NCBI RefSeq assembly: GCF_002738225.1
Contig: NZ_PEBQ01000014.1
Coordinates: forward strand, 44,189-108,188
Reading direction: 5' to 3'
Length of the DNA: 64,000 bases
Source: Acetobacter pomorum
GTDB taxonomy: Bacteria; Pseudomonadota; Alphaproteobacteria; Acetobacterales; Acetobacteraceae
The notes below the pieces were generated by a model. That model ran no database searches and had not been told where the DNA came from. It worked only from the letters and a program-made list of their open reading frames with translations. The position numbers were made by a program, and so were the translations under genes. The first letter of the stretch is position 1. Each line of letters starts with the position of its first letter. Shown one piece after another: positions 10,056 through 18,553 of this stretch.

Positions 10056-11767
10056 GACACCACCACTGTGCGGAACATACCTAAATCCATGTGGTAAAGC
10101 AGGTGGCAGTGAAAAGCCCATAAACCCGGTGTATCGGCAGAAACCAGATAGCTCAGCTTTCCACCCGGTTGCACAATAATGGTGTGTTTTACCGGGTTGT
10201 ACAGGCCGTTCCCGTTTTCCAGCTCGCTCCACAAACCATGCAGATGGATGGGGTGTTCCATCATGGTGTCATTTATCAGGGTAAAGCGCACCCGTTCACC
10301 CAAACGAAGTGGGATTGGCGTGGCTTCCGAGAATTTTTTGCCATCAAATCCCCAGATATAACGCTCCATGTTGCCGGTAAGATGCAACGTGATCTCGCGC
10401 GATGGTGGGCGTTGATCTGTGGCAGGATGGGTGGCGCGGAGGTCTGCATATGTCAGAACCTTTCGGCCGTTGTTCTGTAAGCCATCACCGGGGTCTGCCA
10501 GCCGGTTGATGGGCATGGCTGCACGATTCTGGTTTTCTACATTCAAAGGGGGCGCATGTGTTTTGGCTGGCTGATGCATGGGCATGTTATGCATATCCAT
10601 GCCGCCCATATTGTGCCCTTCATGCATGGCCATGCCCATATCCACCATGGTGCGCACGGGCCGTTCATCCATGGGGGGAACAGGTGCGCTCATGCCGGAA
10701 TGGGGGGCAAGCGTGCCGCGGGCATAACCCGTTCTATCCTCACTTTGGGCAAAAATGGTGTAGGCTTGGTTGCCTTGAGGTTGCACAATGCAATCATACG
10801 TTTCAGCCACACCAATGCGGAATTCATCTACCCGCACGGGTTCAACATTATTTCCATCCGCCTGAATGATATCCATCTGGAGGCTAGGAATACGGATATC
10901 GTAAAAGGTCATGGCGGAGGCATTGATAAACCGCAGCCTGATGCGTTCACCGGGTTTAAAAATACCGGTCCAGTTGGCAGCAGGGGCGCAGCCGTTCATC
11001 AGATAGGTGTAGATAATGCCGCTTACGTCTGAAATATCTGTAGCGGACATGTTCATGCCAGCCCATTGCATGCGGTCTTTTAAGGTCGGCCATACACCAG
11101 ATTTCTTGGCATCATGAAAGAATGACACTGCTGTGCGTTGCCGAAAATTATAATAGTCATCCTGAAACTTCAGCTTGTTGATGATGGTGTGGGGTGCCAC
11201 ATCAGACCAATCTGAAAGTAGGATGACGTAATCCCGGTCATAGCTATTGGGGTCTGGCTCCTTGGGGTCAATCACAATGGCCCCGTACAACCCCATGGCT
11301 TCCTGCATGTTGGAGTGGCTGTGATACCAGTATGTGCCACTCTGTTTTACGGGAAAGCGATAGGTAAAGCGTGCGCCGGGCTCAATTCCGGCAAAGCTTA
11401 GCCCCGGCACGCCATCCATATGTGCTGGGCATCGGATACCATGCCAGTGGATGGAGGTTGTTTCATCCAATGTATTATGGATGTTCAGGCTCAGGTCATC
11501 GCCTTCGCGCCAGCGCAGGATAGGGCCGGGCACGCCGCCATTCATGGTGGGGACGCGTTGCGGCTTACCCAGAATATGAACGTTCGCCCAACCGATCGTC
11601 AGGTCAAAACTGTTGCTGGCATCTTGGGGAACAATGCCGGACGTATGGGAAAAGGCACAAGCTTGTTTGGGTGGCCGCAAGGCATACAGGGCCGTCAATG
11701 CGCTGCCACCAGTGATAAACTGCCGACGAGACACATTTCTCCCTTTCAAGGCAGGGGGAATATGCAT
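10052..11767 (-). CDS. copA: Copper resistance multicopper oxidase CopA (Tat-exported)
   Basis: 571 residues. This periplasmic laccase-like enzyme oxidises Cu(I) and perhaps other substrates using four copper atoms. A twin-arginine signal, SRRQFITGG (13-21), precedes a hydrophobic segment. All four copper-ligand clusters are present: HWHG (107-110), YWYHSHS (146-152), HPIHLHGLW and the C-terminal HCHLLYHMDLGM. A Met/His-rich insert, with repeats such as GHNMGGMDMH, lies around residues 390-420 and is typical of CopA/PcoA. I chose the ATG at 11767, ten codons inside the longest frame, because the Tat motif then falls at the usual place; neither start has a strong ribosome site. copB overlaps its stop. 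Confidence 0.93.
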   Translation of the reverse strand: MHIPPALKGRNVSRRQFITGGSALTALYALRPPKQACAFSHTSGIVPQDASNSFDLTIGWANVHILGKPQRVPTMNGGVPGPILRWREGDDLSLNIHNTLDETTSIHWHGIRCPAHMDGVPGLSFAGIEPGARFTYRFPVKQSGTYWYHSHSNMQEAMGLYGAIVIDPKEPDPNSYDRDYVILLSDWSDVAPHTIINKLKFQDDYYNFRQRTAVSFFHDAKKSGVWPTLKDRMQWAGMNMSATDISDVSGIIYTYLMNGCAPAANWTGIFKPGERIRLRFINASAMTFYDIRIPSLQMDIIQADGNNVEPVRVDEFRIGVAETYDCIVQPQGNQAYTIFAQSEDRTGYARGTLAPHSGMSAPVPPMDERPVRTMVDMGMAMHEGHNMGGMDMHNMPMHQPAKTHAPPLNVENQNRAAMPINRLADPGDGLQNNGRKVLTYADLRATHPATDQRPPSREITLHLTGNMERYIWGFDGKKFSEATPIPLRLGERVRFTLINDTMMEHPIHLHGLWSELENGNGLYNPVKHTIIVQPGGKLSYLVSADTPGLWAFHCHLLYHMDLGMFRTVVVS

Positions 11768-11841
11768 GGTAAATATCCATTCTGCATAACGCTGCACGTT
11801 TGTAAGAACGCACAGACAGACTGATTAAAACGTATGAAAAA

Positions 11842-12267
11842 TCAGGCGTTATGCAGTTTGGGTGGCCTTAGCAGGGGGGCTGCGGCGTAATCTGGCAAAA
11901 ACAGAACAGTCCTGCGCAGTTGGTGCGCCGGTGTTTGCCATGCAGCTTCGGGCATATGTGTATAAGGCTGAAGCACAGAAAGCCCTGAAGCAAAGCAATC
12001 CTGTTGGCAACACTGTTGCTGATGATGATGCGCATGGTTTTGCAATGCACAATGTGCCGCATGTGCCGGTGCAGCAGGGTGCGCCATAGGCATGTTCATG
12101 GCTGTATGAGGATGGCATTCGGCAGAGTGTGCCCCAGTGTGCCAAGCAGTCATGGTATGGGCAGATGCCAATGCCTTGCCCGGCAGCAGCGCATGCAAGC
12201 CTACCAGCACTGCCATAAAAAGCAGGCCGCCCAGAATTTTTCTGAAAGGCAGGATGCGATCCATCAT
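11842..12267 (-). CDS. Small His/Cys-rich exported protein of the copper cluster
   Basis: 141 residues with an N-terminal hydrophobic segment (about 11-29) that reads as a signal peptide or anchor, with a possible cleavage after KALASA. The mature part contains 15 His, 5 Cys (51, 73, 86, 87, 91) and a few Met, including HAHHHQQQCCQQDC (78-91). That composition suggests a metal-binding periplasmic protein. It precedes the multicopper oxidase by 74 bases on the same strand. It may relate to the small DUF2946-type proteins found in copper operons, but I cannot confirm that by eye. Two adjacent ATGs (12267 and 12264) are possible starts; GGTGGCGAG lies just upstream. Confidence 0.75.
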   Translation of the reverse strand: MMDRILPFRKILGGLLFMAVLVGLHALLPGKALASAHTMTAWHTGAHSAECHPHTAMNMPMAHPAAPAHAAHCALQNHAHHHQQQCCQQDCFASGLSVLQPYTHMPEAAWQTPAHQLRRTVLFLPDYAAAPLLRPPKLHNA

Positions 12268-12310
12268 CTCGCCACCATATCTGCAATGTGTATATGAGAG
12301 CAAGAAAATG

Positions 12311-12325
12311 TCCTGCACAGCAGGA
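12311..12325. promoter_or_regulatory. Short inverted repeat in the divergent copper promoter region
   Basis: TCCTGC-ACA-GCAGGA, a perfect 6-base inverted repeat with a 3-base spacer. It sits in the 123-base gap between the His/Cys-rich gene and the divergent copper ATPase. It is a candidate operator by position and symmetry. It does not match the CueR or CopY consensus that I know, and no regulator gene is nearby. Confidence 0.35.
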
Positions 12326-12390
12326 AGTCGTATCATAGTGGTTTTCTGATGCGGTGCGCAGGCGTGGCAGTTACAGGCGGAGTAGGGTGA

Positions 12391-14763
12391 ATGAGCCAGA
12401 CAATAAGTTTCCCGGTGGAAGGGATGTCCTGCGCCGCATGTGCTGCCCGGTTGGAAAAGGTGCTCAACAGGCTAGAGGGCGTGCAGGCCTCGGTCAATTT
12501 TGCAACATCCAAAGCGCAGGTTGATCTGGTTGCAGGCACAAGCACTGTTGCAGATGTGCTTGGTGCAGTTGCCAAGGCTGGCTTTGGGGCACAGACATCC
12601 AGCGTGGATCTGGCGCTAACAGGGCTTTCCTGCGCAGGTTGTGCCGGACGGGTGGAAAAGGTGCTGAATGCCCTGCCATCCGTGCATGCAAACGTCAATC
12701 TGGCCACAGAACGCGCACACGTAACTTTCGTGCCCGGTGTGGTGGATGCCCCGGCGCTTATAGCTGCGGTGGAAAAAGCCGGATATGGCGCAAGTGTCTT
12801 TCAACAAAAAACAGCGGAAGAGGCCAAGTACCAGCGTCAGAAGGAATGGCGTGTAGCTCTTGCGGGTTTTGTGTTGGCAGCAATTCTAAGCCTGCCATTT
12901 CTGTTGGAAATGGTGGGCATGATGGTGGGAGCACACCATGCGGTTATGTTGCCGCTATCGGTGCAGCTTATTCTGGCCACTGTGGTGCAGTTTTGGTGTG
13001 GCCGTTCCTTTTATGCCGGTGCATGGCACGCATTGCGTAGTGGTGCAGCCACCATGGATGTGCTGGTGGTTTTGGGCACCAGTATTGCCTATGGCTTCAG
13101 CGCGGTTGTGGTGCTGTTCGGGCTGGATCAGCCGGTTTATTTTGAGGCCAGCGCATTGGTGATTACGCTGGTGTTGCTAGGGCGTTTGCTGGAGGCTCGC
13201 GCCAAGGCGCGGGCCGGAGCTGGGATGGAAAGCCTGTTGCGGCTTCAGCCCAGAACGGCACATGTTGAACGAGCCGGGCAGATAACAGATGAGCCCGTAG
13301 AACAACTGCAAGTGGGCAACGTGTTTCTGGTGCGCCCCGGTGAGAATGTTCCGGTAGATGGTGTGGTGCTTTCCGGTGAATCAGACGTGAACGAGGCCAT
13401 GCTGACAGGGGAGAGCGTGCCCGTTGCCAAGCAGGCCGGAGCCAACGTGTTTGCTGGCACACTAAACCAGACCGGCGCCTTGCGTGCCAAGGTGACCGGA
13501 ACAGGTGGGCAAACGGTTCTGGCTGGCATTGTGCACATGGTGGAACAGGCACAGGGTAGCAAAGCCAGCGTGCAACGGTTGGCAGATAAAGTGGCATCGG
13601 TTTTTGTGCCGGTCGTGCTGGCACTGGCAGTGCTGACATTTGCTACAGGCTGGCTGCTGACAGGCGTGTGGGACCAGAGCCTTGTGAACGCTATTTCAGT
13701 ATTGGTCATTGCCTGCCCATGCTCGCTGGGGTTGGCCACGCCTACAGCCATTATGGTGGGCACAGGGTTGGGCGCACGGGCAGGGATCTTGTTCCGTAAC
13801 GCAGATGCACTGGAGCAGACACGCAAGCTCACAACCCTTGTGGTGGATAAAACAGGCACTTTAACCCAAGGGCAGCCCGCAGTTGTGGATGTTCGGTTTA
13901 CAGTGCACGAAACGGCACAAAACACACTTGCTCTGGCATATGCGTTGGAAAGCCAGTCCGAACATCCATTGGCGCGTGCTGTTGTCAATTATGCCCGTGC
14001 ACAGGGTATAACGGCAGCAGAAATATCTGGCTTTCAGGCAGTGCCGGGGCAGGGCGTTGGGGCGGAATATCAGGGGCAATCCATTGCATTGGGTTCTCCT
14101 GCATATCTGGGCACGCTTGGCTGTGAGATAGATGATGAACTAACCCAAAGCTGGCAGCAGCAGGGGCGTACGGTTGTGGGGGTGGCACAGGGGCAGAGTG
14201 TACGGGCATGGTTTGCGCTGGCAGATCAAATTCGCCCAGAAGCGCAAGCGGCCATAGCCGCTTTGCAGCAGCAGGGCTTAGATGTTGTGATGTTAACAGG
14301 GGATAATGCCCGTGTTGCTCAGGCCGTGGCTCAGCAGGTTGGTATAAAAACTGTTATTGCTGGCGTGCTGCCAGATGGCAAAGCTGCCGAAATTCGTAAA
14401 CTGAAAGCGCAGGGAAAATGCGTGGGCATGGTGGGTGATGGCATTAATGATGCCCCAGCCCTGGCCTCGGCCGATGTTGGGTTTGCTATAGGTGCCGGTG
14501 CGGATATTGCACTGGAAACAGCCGATGTGGTGCTGATGCGCAGCAACCTGATGGCCTTGGTAGATGCGCTTTCTCTTTCACGCGCCACGGTTTCCAAAAT
14601 ATGGCAAAATCTGTTTTTTGCCTTTATTTACAATATTCTTGGTCTGCCTTTGGCGGCCCTTGGCAAGTTGGACCCCGTTCTGGCAGGGGCCGCCATGGCA
14701 ATGAGCTCTGTTTCGGTTGTTAGCAACTCCCTGTTGCTGAACCGATGGAAGCCCAAATCCTGA
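12391..14763 (+). CDS. copA: Cu(I)-translocating P1B-type ATPase
   Basis: 790 residues. It pumps cytoplasmic Cu(I) across the inner membrane using ATP. Two N-terminal heavy-metal-associated domains carry CAAC (14-17) and CAGC (81-84). Membrane helices begin near residue 150. The transport motif is CPC (442-444) in IACPCSLGLATP, with phosphorylation at D486 in DKTGTLT, TGES in the actuator domain, SEHPLARA in the nucleotide domain and GDGINDAPALASADVG before the last two helices. GGAGTAGGG precedes the ATG. It shares the name copA with the oxidase in common usage, although the proteins are unrelated. The pair makes functional sense: the ATPase exports Cu(I) and the periplasmic oxidase detoxifies it. 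Confidence 0.96.
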   Translation: MSQTISFPVEGMSCAACAARLEKVLNRLEGVQASVNFATSKAQVDLVAGTSTVADVLGAVAKAGFGAQTSSVDLALTGLSCAGCAGRVEKVLNALPSVHANVNLATERAHVTFVPGVVDAPALIAAVEKAGYGASVFQQKTAEEAKYQRQKEWRVALAGFVLAAILSLPFLLEMVGMMVGAHHAVMLPLSVQLILATVVQFWCGRSFYAGAWHALRSGAATMDVLVVLGTSIAYGFSAVVVLFGLDQPVYFEASALVITLVLLGRLLEARAKARAGAGMESLLRLQPRTAHVERAGQITDEPVEQLQVGNVFLVRPGENVPVDGVVLSGESDVNEAMLTGESVPVAKQAGANVFAGTLNQTGALRAKVTGTGGQTVLAGIVHMVEQAQGSKASVQRLADKVASVFVPVVLALAVLTFATGWLLTGVWDQSLVNAISVLVIACPCSLGLATPTAIMVGTGLGARAGILFRNADALEQTRKLTTLVVDKTGTLTQGQPAVVDVRFTVHETAQNTLALAYALESQSEHPLARAVVNYARAQGITAAEISGFQAVPGQGVGAEYQGQSIALGSPAYLGTLGCEIDDELTQSWQQQGRTVVGVAQGQSVRAWFALADQIRPEAQAAIAALQQQGLDVVMLTGDNARVAQAVAQQVGIKTVIAGVLPDGKAAEIRKLKAQGKCVGMVGDGINDAPALASADVGFAIGAGADIALETADVVLMRSNLMALVDALSLSRATVSKIWQNLFFAFIYNILGLPLAALGKLDPVLAGAAMAMSSVSVVSNSLLLNRWKPKS

Positions 14764-14768
14764 TATCA

Positions 14769-16073
14769 TCAGGTCGGCAGGGAGGAATTGGTTTCTCCCA
14801 ACAGAATGCTGCCTTCTTCTGGCAACCATTCCCCTGTGTTTTCATCACGCCCTTGCAGATAAAACCGGCGCGGTGTGGTTCCTGAAGCTGATTGTGCGGC
14901 TTTTTGCAGGAATTTCTGCATGGGGGCGGATTGTTTGCGGTTAATCAGACAGTTTAGCTTGGTTTCAGGAAAAGCTTCCAGCATATGGGCCGAGCAGTCT
15001 TCCCCCGCAAAAATCATTAAAGGGGGCATCTGCCGTTTTGCGACAAAATATTTGTGAATAAGGGCCGTTTTGCCCGCATCTGCCGGAAAGGGATAATGGG
15101 AGACCTCGGTAGAAAGCAGAATTTTTTTATGCTCGGCTAACCGTGCCCCAAAAACATGCTCACGCGGCAGATTGTATCCATATTCTGCCGACGTGGCGAA
15201 AAGTGCGGTAATATCCTCCATGCCGGAGGTGCAGATAACCGGGTCTATGCCGTGTTCTTGCAATATCTGGAACAGATTGGCCATTTCTGGTGTGAGTCGC
15301 AGGGCCTGTACAACTTTGGCGGCCACGGGGCCAGCCTTGCCAGGGCGCTCTGCCGGGCATTCCCATGTTTGCTGGGTAATGGAAGCCCCAAGGCACCATT
15401 CATTTGCTGCACGGCTAAGGGCAATAACATCTGCTGCCGTTTGCCCTGCCACCAGCCGTATCATCCAGCGTTGCGCGGCTTCTGGCCCATGTAATGCGGC
15501 AACAGCCTGTTGGCAAAAGGCCATCCTGGCCCGAAAAGCCTGAAGCGTAACATCTTTTGCAAGCACATCTGTAGGCAATGGATGTGGCATATGTCCGTAA
15601 CGGGCAGCAAGCGCACGGTAATCTTCTATCAGATCATCCACCAGCACCGGAAAGGAAACCGGCTTTCCGCCCATGTTCATAAATGGCGCAGGTAAGGGAT
15701 GTGCAAATGCATGTACGTGGATGAGATGCCGGAATTCATCCGCACGCATCAGAAAACTGAAGTGTTCCAGCATGTAAAGGAACAGTGTTTCCTGCACATC
15801 GCCCACAATGGCTGTATTGTTCCAGTCTACCACCACATAGGGGCGGCGTTGTGGATTATAGGTGGTGGAATATTGCCCGTTGGCATTGATAACGGTCTGA
15901 ATGGCCTTATGCACATGCGGGGCCCATTTAAGGGTTTCCAGCATAGGCGGTTCGCGTTCCATCAATTCGGGAATGGATGTTGCCTGTGCCGTAATGGGAA
16001 GACCAGCCAGTGCAGAAACGCCCATGCCAGCACAGCCAAGACCAAAACGACGACGGGAAAAACTGTTACGCAT
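14769..16073 (-). CDS. Tat-exported HAD-superfamily protein, phosphorylcholine-phosphatase-like
   Basis: 434 residues with a twin-arginine signal (SRRRFGLGCAG from residue 6), so it is probably periplasmic. The body resembles secreted HAD phosphatases such as Pseudomonas PchP, in which motif I is DxDNT. Here motif I reads VVVDWNNTAIVGD: the nucleophile D83 is present, but the usual second Asp, the general acid, is Asn85. Motif II may be the CTSGM segment, and the motif IV region reads FAGEDCSAHML instead of a plain GDS...D. It may be a weakened phosphatase or one with a different chemistry. The ATG at 16073 has AGAGG close upstream. It lies 33 bases after pncA on the same strand. Confidence 0.65.
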   Translation of the reverse strand: MRNSFSRRRFGLGCAGMGVSALAGLPITAQATSIPELMEREPPMLETLKWAPHVHKAIQTVINANGQYSTTYNPQRRPYVVVDWNNTAIVGDVQETLFLYMLEHFSFLMRADEFRHLIHVHAFAHPLPAPFMNMGGKPVSFPVLVDDLIEDYRALAARYGHMPHPLPTDVLAKDVTLQAFRARMAFCQQAVAALHGPEAAQRWMIRLVAGQTAADVIALSRAANEWCLGASITQQTWECPAERPGKAGPVAAKVVQALRLTPEMANLFQILQEHGIDPVICTSGMEDITALFATSAEYGYNLPREHVFGARLAEHKKILLSTEVSHYPFPADAGKTALIHKYFVAKRQMPPLMIFAGEDCSAHMLEAFPETKLNCLINRKQSAPMQKFLQKAAQSASGTTPRRFYLQGRDENTGEWLPEEGSILLGETNSSLPT

Positions 16074-16106
16074 GAAAACCTCTGGCTGGTTTGCGTAGAA
16101 TCTAAA

Positions 16107-16736
16107 TCAGCGTGTTGGGGAAGGTGTATGTAATTGTAAACCAGAACATAGCAAAATGCCTTTTTCCTGACATGCCATGAGCGTTGGGGCCGGGTTAGTT
16201 TTCAGGCCTTTGCTGGCATCTGTCAGTAGTACAGTCTTGTAACCTGCTTTTTGTGCATCCATGGCTGTGGCCTTTACACAATATTCCAATGCCAAACCGC
16301 AGACAAAAACACGCGTGACGCCATGTTGCTTTAAAATTGTATCCAGCAAGAGGCCGGAGTTTGTTCTGGCTTCAAAAGCAGAATAACTGTCCTGATGGGC
16401 CTGCGTACCTTTAAACACGTGCTGGATATGGTCCGGCAAATGTAAACCTAGGGGGAAATCCGCTCCATACGTATGGGCTACGCAATGCGGAGGCCACAGA
16501 CCATTGTGATGATTGGTTTTGAAAGACGCATGTTCAGGCGGGTGCCAGTCCTGCGAGGTTACAATCAACCCAAAGGGCAGATGCGCTAACTGATTGATAA
16601 CTGGCAGAATAGCAGTGCCATGCGGCACGGGCAGGGCACCGCCCGGTAGAAAATCATTCTGCACATCCACTACAATCAGCGCATCCTCTTTGCCCAGCAT
16701 AAGAGCAGACGAGGAAAGCGCTGAGTGTAATGGCAT
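16107..16736 (-). CDS. pncA: Nicotinamidase PncA
   Basis: 209 residues. PncA hydrolyses nicotinamide to nicotinate and ammonia in NAD salvage. The catalytic triad is visible as D24 (VVDVQNDFLPGG), K109 (HVFKGTQ) and C153 (ALEYCVKATAMDA). Metal ligands D63, H65 and H69 lie in SQDWHPPEH. The start follows an AGAGAA stretch, and the gltX stop is only 12 bases upstream, so the two are read together. pncB, which uses the product, lies three genes upstream in the same run. Confidence 0.96.
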   Translation of the reverse strand: MPLHSALSSSALMLGKEDALIVVDVQNDFLPGGALPVPHGTAILPVINQLAHLPFGLIVTSQDWHPPEHASFKTNHHNGLWPPHCVAHTYGADFPLGLHLPDHIQHVFKGTQAHQDSYSAFEARTNSGLLLDTILKQHGVTRVFVCGLALEYCVKATAMDAQKAGYKTVLLTDASKGLKTNPAPTLMACQEKGILLCSGLQLHTPSPTR

Positions 16737-16748
16737 GCGTATTATTCT

Positions 16749-18077
16749 CTATGCAGAAGGTTGCAGCCGGGCCAAGGCGCGGGTGCGGCCAATTAACGGC
16801 AAAAGATCCCGCAGTTCAGGCCCTTGTTCTTCACCTGTCAGAGCCAGACGGAGCGGATGATACAGGGCTTTGCCAGAACGCCCTGTTTTTTCACGCACAG
16901 TGGTTGTCCATGTCTTCCACGTGGTTTCATCCCACGGTTCAGGGGGCAACAGGCTGGCGGCTTCCTTCAGGAAGTCATCCTCACCTTCCTGCACGGGGGG
17001 GATGATGTCTCCATCTGTGACATTATGCCATAGGCGTGCTTCTGAAAGCAGTTCGATATTTCCACGGATAGCCAGCCAAAAGGCTTCTGTTGCACCTTTG
17101 GGTAATCTGTCTGCCACATCTGCATAGGGTGTTTGGGCCAACAGCTTATGATTGAGGGAAAGGAGCTGGCGGGTATCAAACCGTGCGGCAGAGCGGGAGA
17201 TATGGGAGATATCGTATATCTTGGCCTGCTCATCAAACGGAAGTAGCACAGGATCATCCGAACTGCCCAAACGGGCAAGGTAGGAGATAAGGGCTGTTGC
17301 TTCTACGCCATCCTGCCGGAATGTGCGCAGGGAGCATGCATCAAACCGTTTGGAAAGTTTGCCGCCGTTTTCATCCAGCAGCAGCGGGAGATGGGCAAAA
17401 CGGAAATGATCAGGGTGCGCACCAAGGGCCTGGGCAATATCTATCTGCACGCCAGTATTGGTTACGTGGTCTTCCCCACGGATAATATGGGTAATGCCTG
17501 TTTCCAGATCATCCACCACAGAGGCCAGTGTGTACAGCACTGTGCCATCTGTACGCACCAAAACGGGGTCTGACACAGATGGCAGCTTAACCTGGCAATC
17601 TCCCATCACCATATCGCGCCAGCGCACGGTGGTGTTGGACAGCTTGAAGCGCCAGTAAGGCACCTTGCCGTTTGCTTCAGCCTGTGCACGCTGTTGGGGA
17701 GTCATTTTCAGCATGGCGCGGTCATAAACCGGGGCGCGGCGCTGGCGGATCTGTGTTTCGCGCTTGGCGGCCAGTTCCTGCTCGCTTTCAAAGCAGGGGT
17801 AAAGATGGCCAGAAGCCTTCAGCTTCTCAATAGCCGCAGCGTAGCGGTCCAGCCGTTCTGTCTGCCGGAAGGTTTCATCCCACTGAATGCCCATCCAGTG
17901 CAGATCTTTCTGGATAGCTTCCACCAGCTCCTCGCGGGAGCGGCCGATGTCCGTATCATCAATACGAAGTTGGAATTGGCCACCGTAGCGGCGGGCGTAA
18001 AGGGCATTGGCAAGTGCCTGACGGGCATTGCCAACATGCAGGAGGCCGGTAGGGCTGGGAGCAAAACGGAGTTTCAT
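16749..18077 (-). CDS. gltX: Glutamyl-tRNA synthetase
   Basis: 442 residues, a class I aminoacyl-tRNA synthetase that charges glutamate onto tRNA. The N-terminus RFAPSPTGLLHVGNARQA carries the HIGH-equivalent HVGN (15-18), and the second signature is GGKLSKRFD near residue 240. The catalytic domain is complete and the anticodon-binding part is of normal size. Alphaproteobacteria often have two gltX copies with different tRNA preference, so this may be one of two; the other would be outside the window. It lies between an unknown gene and pncA on the same strand. Confidence 0.95.
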   Translation of the reverse strand: MKLRFAPSPTGLLHVGNARQALANALYARRYGGQFQLRIDDTDIGRSREELVEAIQKDLHWMGIQWDETFRQTERLDRYAAAIEKLKASGHLYPCFESEQELAAKRETQIRQRRAPVYDRAMLKMTPQQRAQAEANGKVPYWRFKLSNTTVRWRDMVMGDCQVKLPSVSDPVLVRTDGTVLYTLASVVDDLETGITHIIRGEDHVTNTGVQIDIAQALGAHPDHFRFAHLPLLLDENGGKLSKRFDACSLRTFRQDGVEATALISYLARLGSSDDPVLLPFDEQAKIYDISHISRSAARFDTRQLLSLNHKLLAQTPYADVADRLPKGATEAFWLAIRGNIELLSEARLWHNVTDGDIIPPVQEGEDDFLKEAASLLPPEPWDETTWKTWTTTVREKTGRSGKALYHPLRLALTGEEQGPELRDLLPLIGRTRALARLQPSA

Positions 18078-18133
18078 GACAGAAGCTTATGGCGCGAATG
18101 AACAGGAAATGCCAGCCACAGCGTTATGCTGTG

Positions 18134-18553
18134 TTAGTGCTGGTGGCCGCCATTATCGGCATCGTCTGTCGTGCCGTAAAGGTCTGTCAGGTCTTCATTA
18201 TCTTCAACCAGCCGGCGTGGGTCCAGCGCACGCCAGTCTCGTTCCATTGGTGTTGCGCGGTGGGCTGTAAAATCATCCAGCTCATTGGCAGAATGCCAGC
18301 CATCTTCGCCTGCATCCAGCACAACGGCGTCCTCACCAAAGCTGAACCATGTTGTCAGCACATCTTTGGCGCTGGCGCCGGGGGTGCGGCAGCGTTCCAC
18401 ACTGTCGCGCACATAGGCGCGGGCAAAGGCGTTGGCGTGGGCCAGATCATGAAAAACACCAACATCTTCCACAATGTTATCTTCCGCACCGCCAGAAAGA
18501 TCCAAAATGCGAACTTTCCATGTTTTGTCTTCAGTATCGGTTTTTTCGGTCAT
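18134..18553 (-). CDS. Unknown acidic protein, coupled to pncB
   Basis: 139 residues, no signal peptide or membrane helix. It is acidic, with many Asp and Glu, and ends in a His-containing tail (DADNGGHQH). The middle has the well-formed segment FHDLAHANAFARAYVRDSVERCR, likely a helix. Its ATG overlaps the pncB stop as ATGA, so translation is probably coupled. gltX follows 56 bases after its stop. I do not recognise the family. Position suggests a cytoplasmic helper of unknown role. Confidence 0.75.
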   Translation of the reverse strand: MTEKTDTEDKTWKVRILDLSGGAEDNIVEDVGVFHDLAHANAFARAYVRDSVERCRTPGASAKDVLTTWFSFGEDAVVLDAGEDGWHSANELDDFTAHRATPMERDWRALDPRRLVEDNEDLTDLYGTTDDADNGGHQH

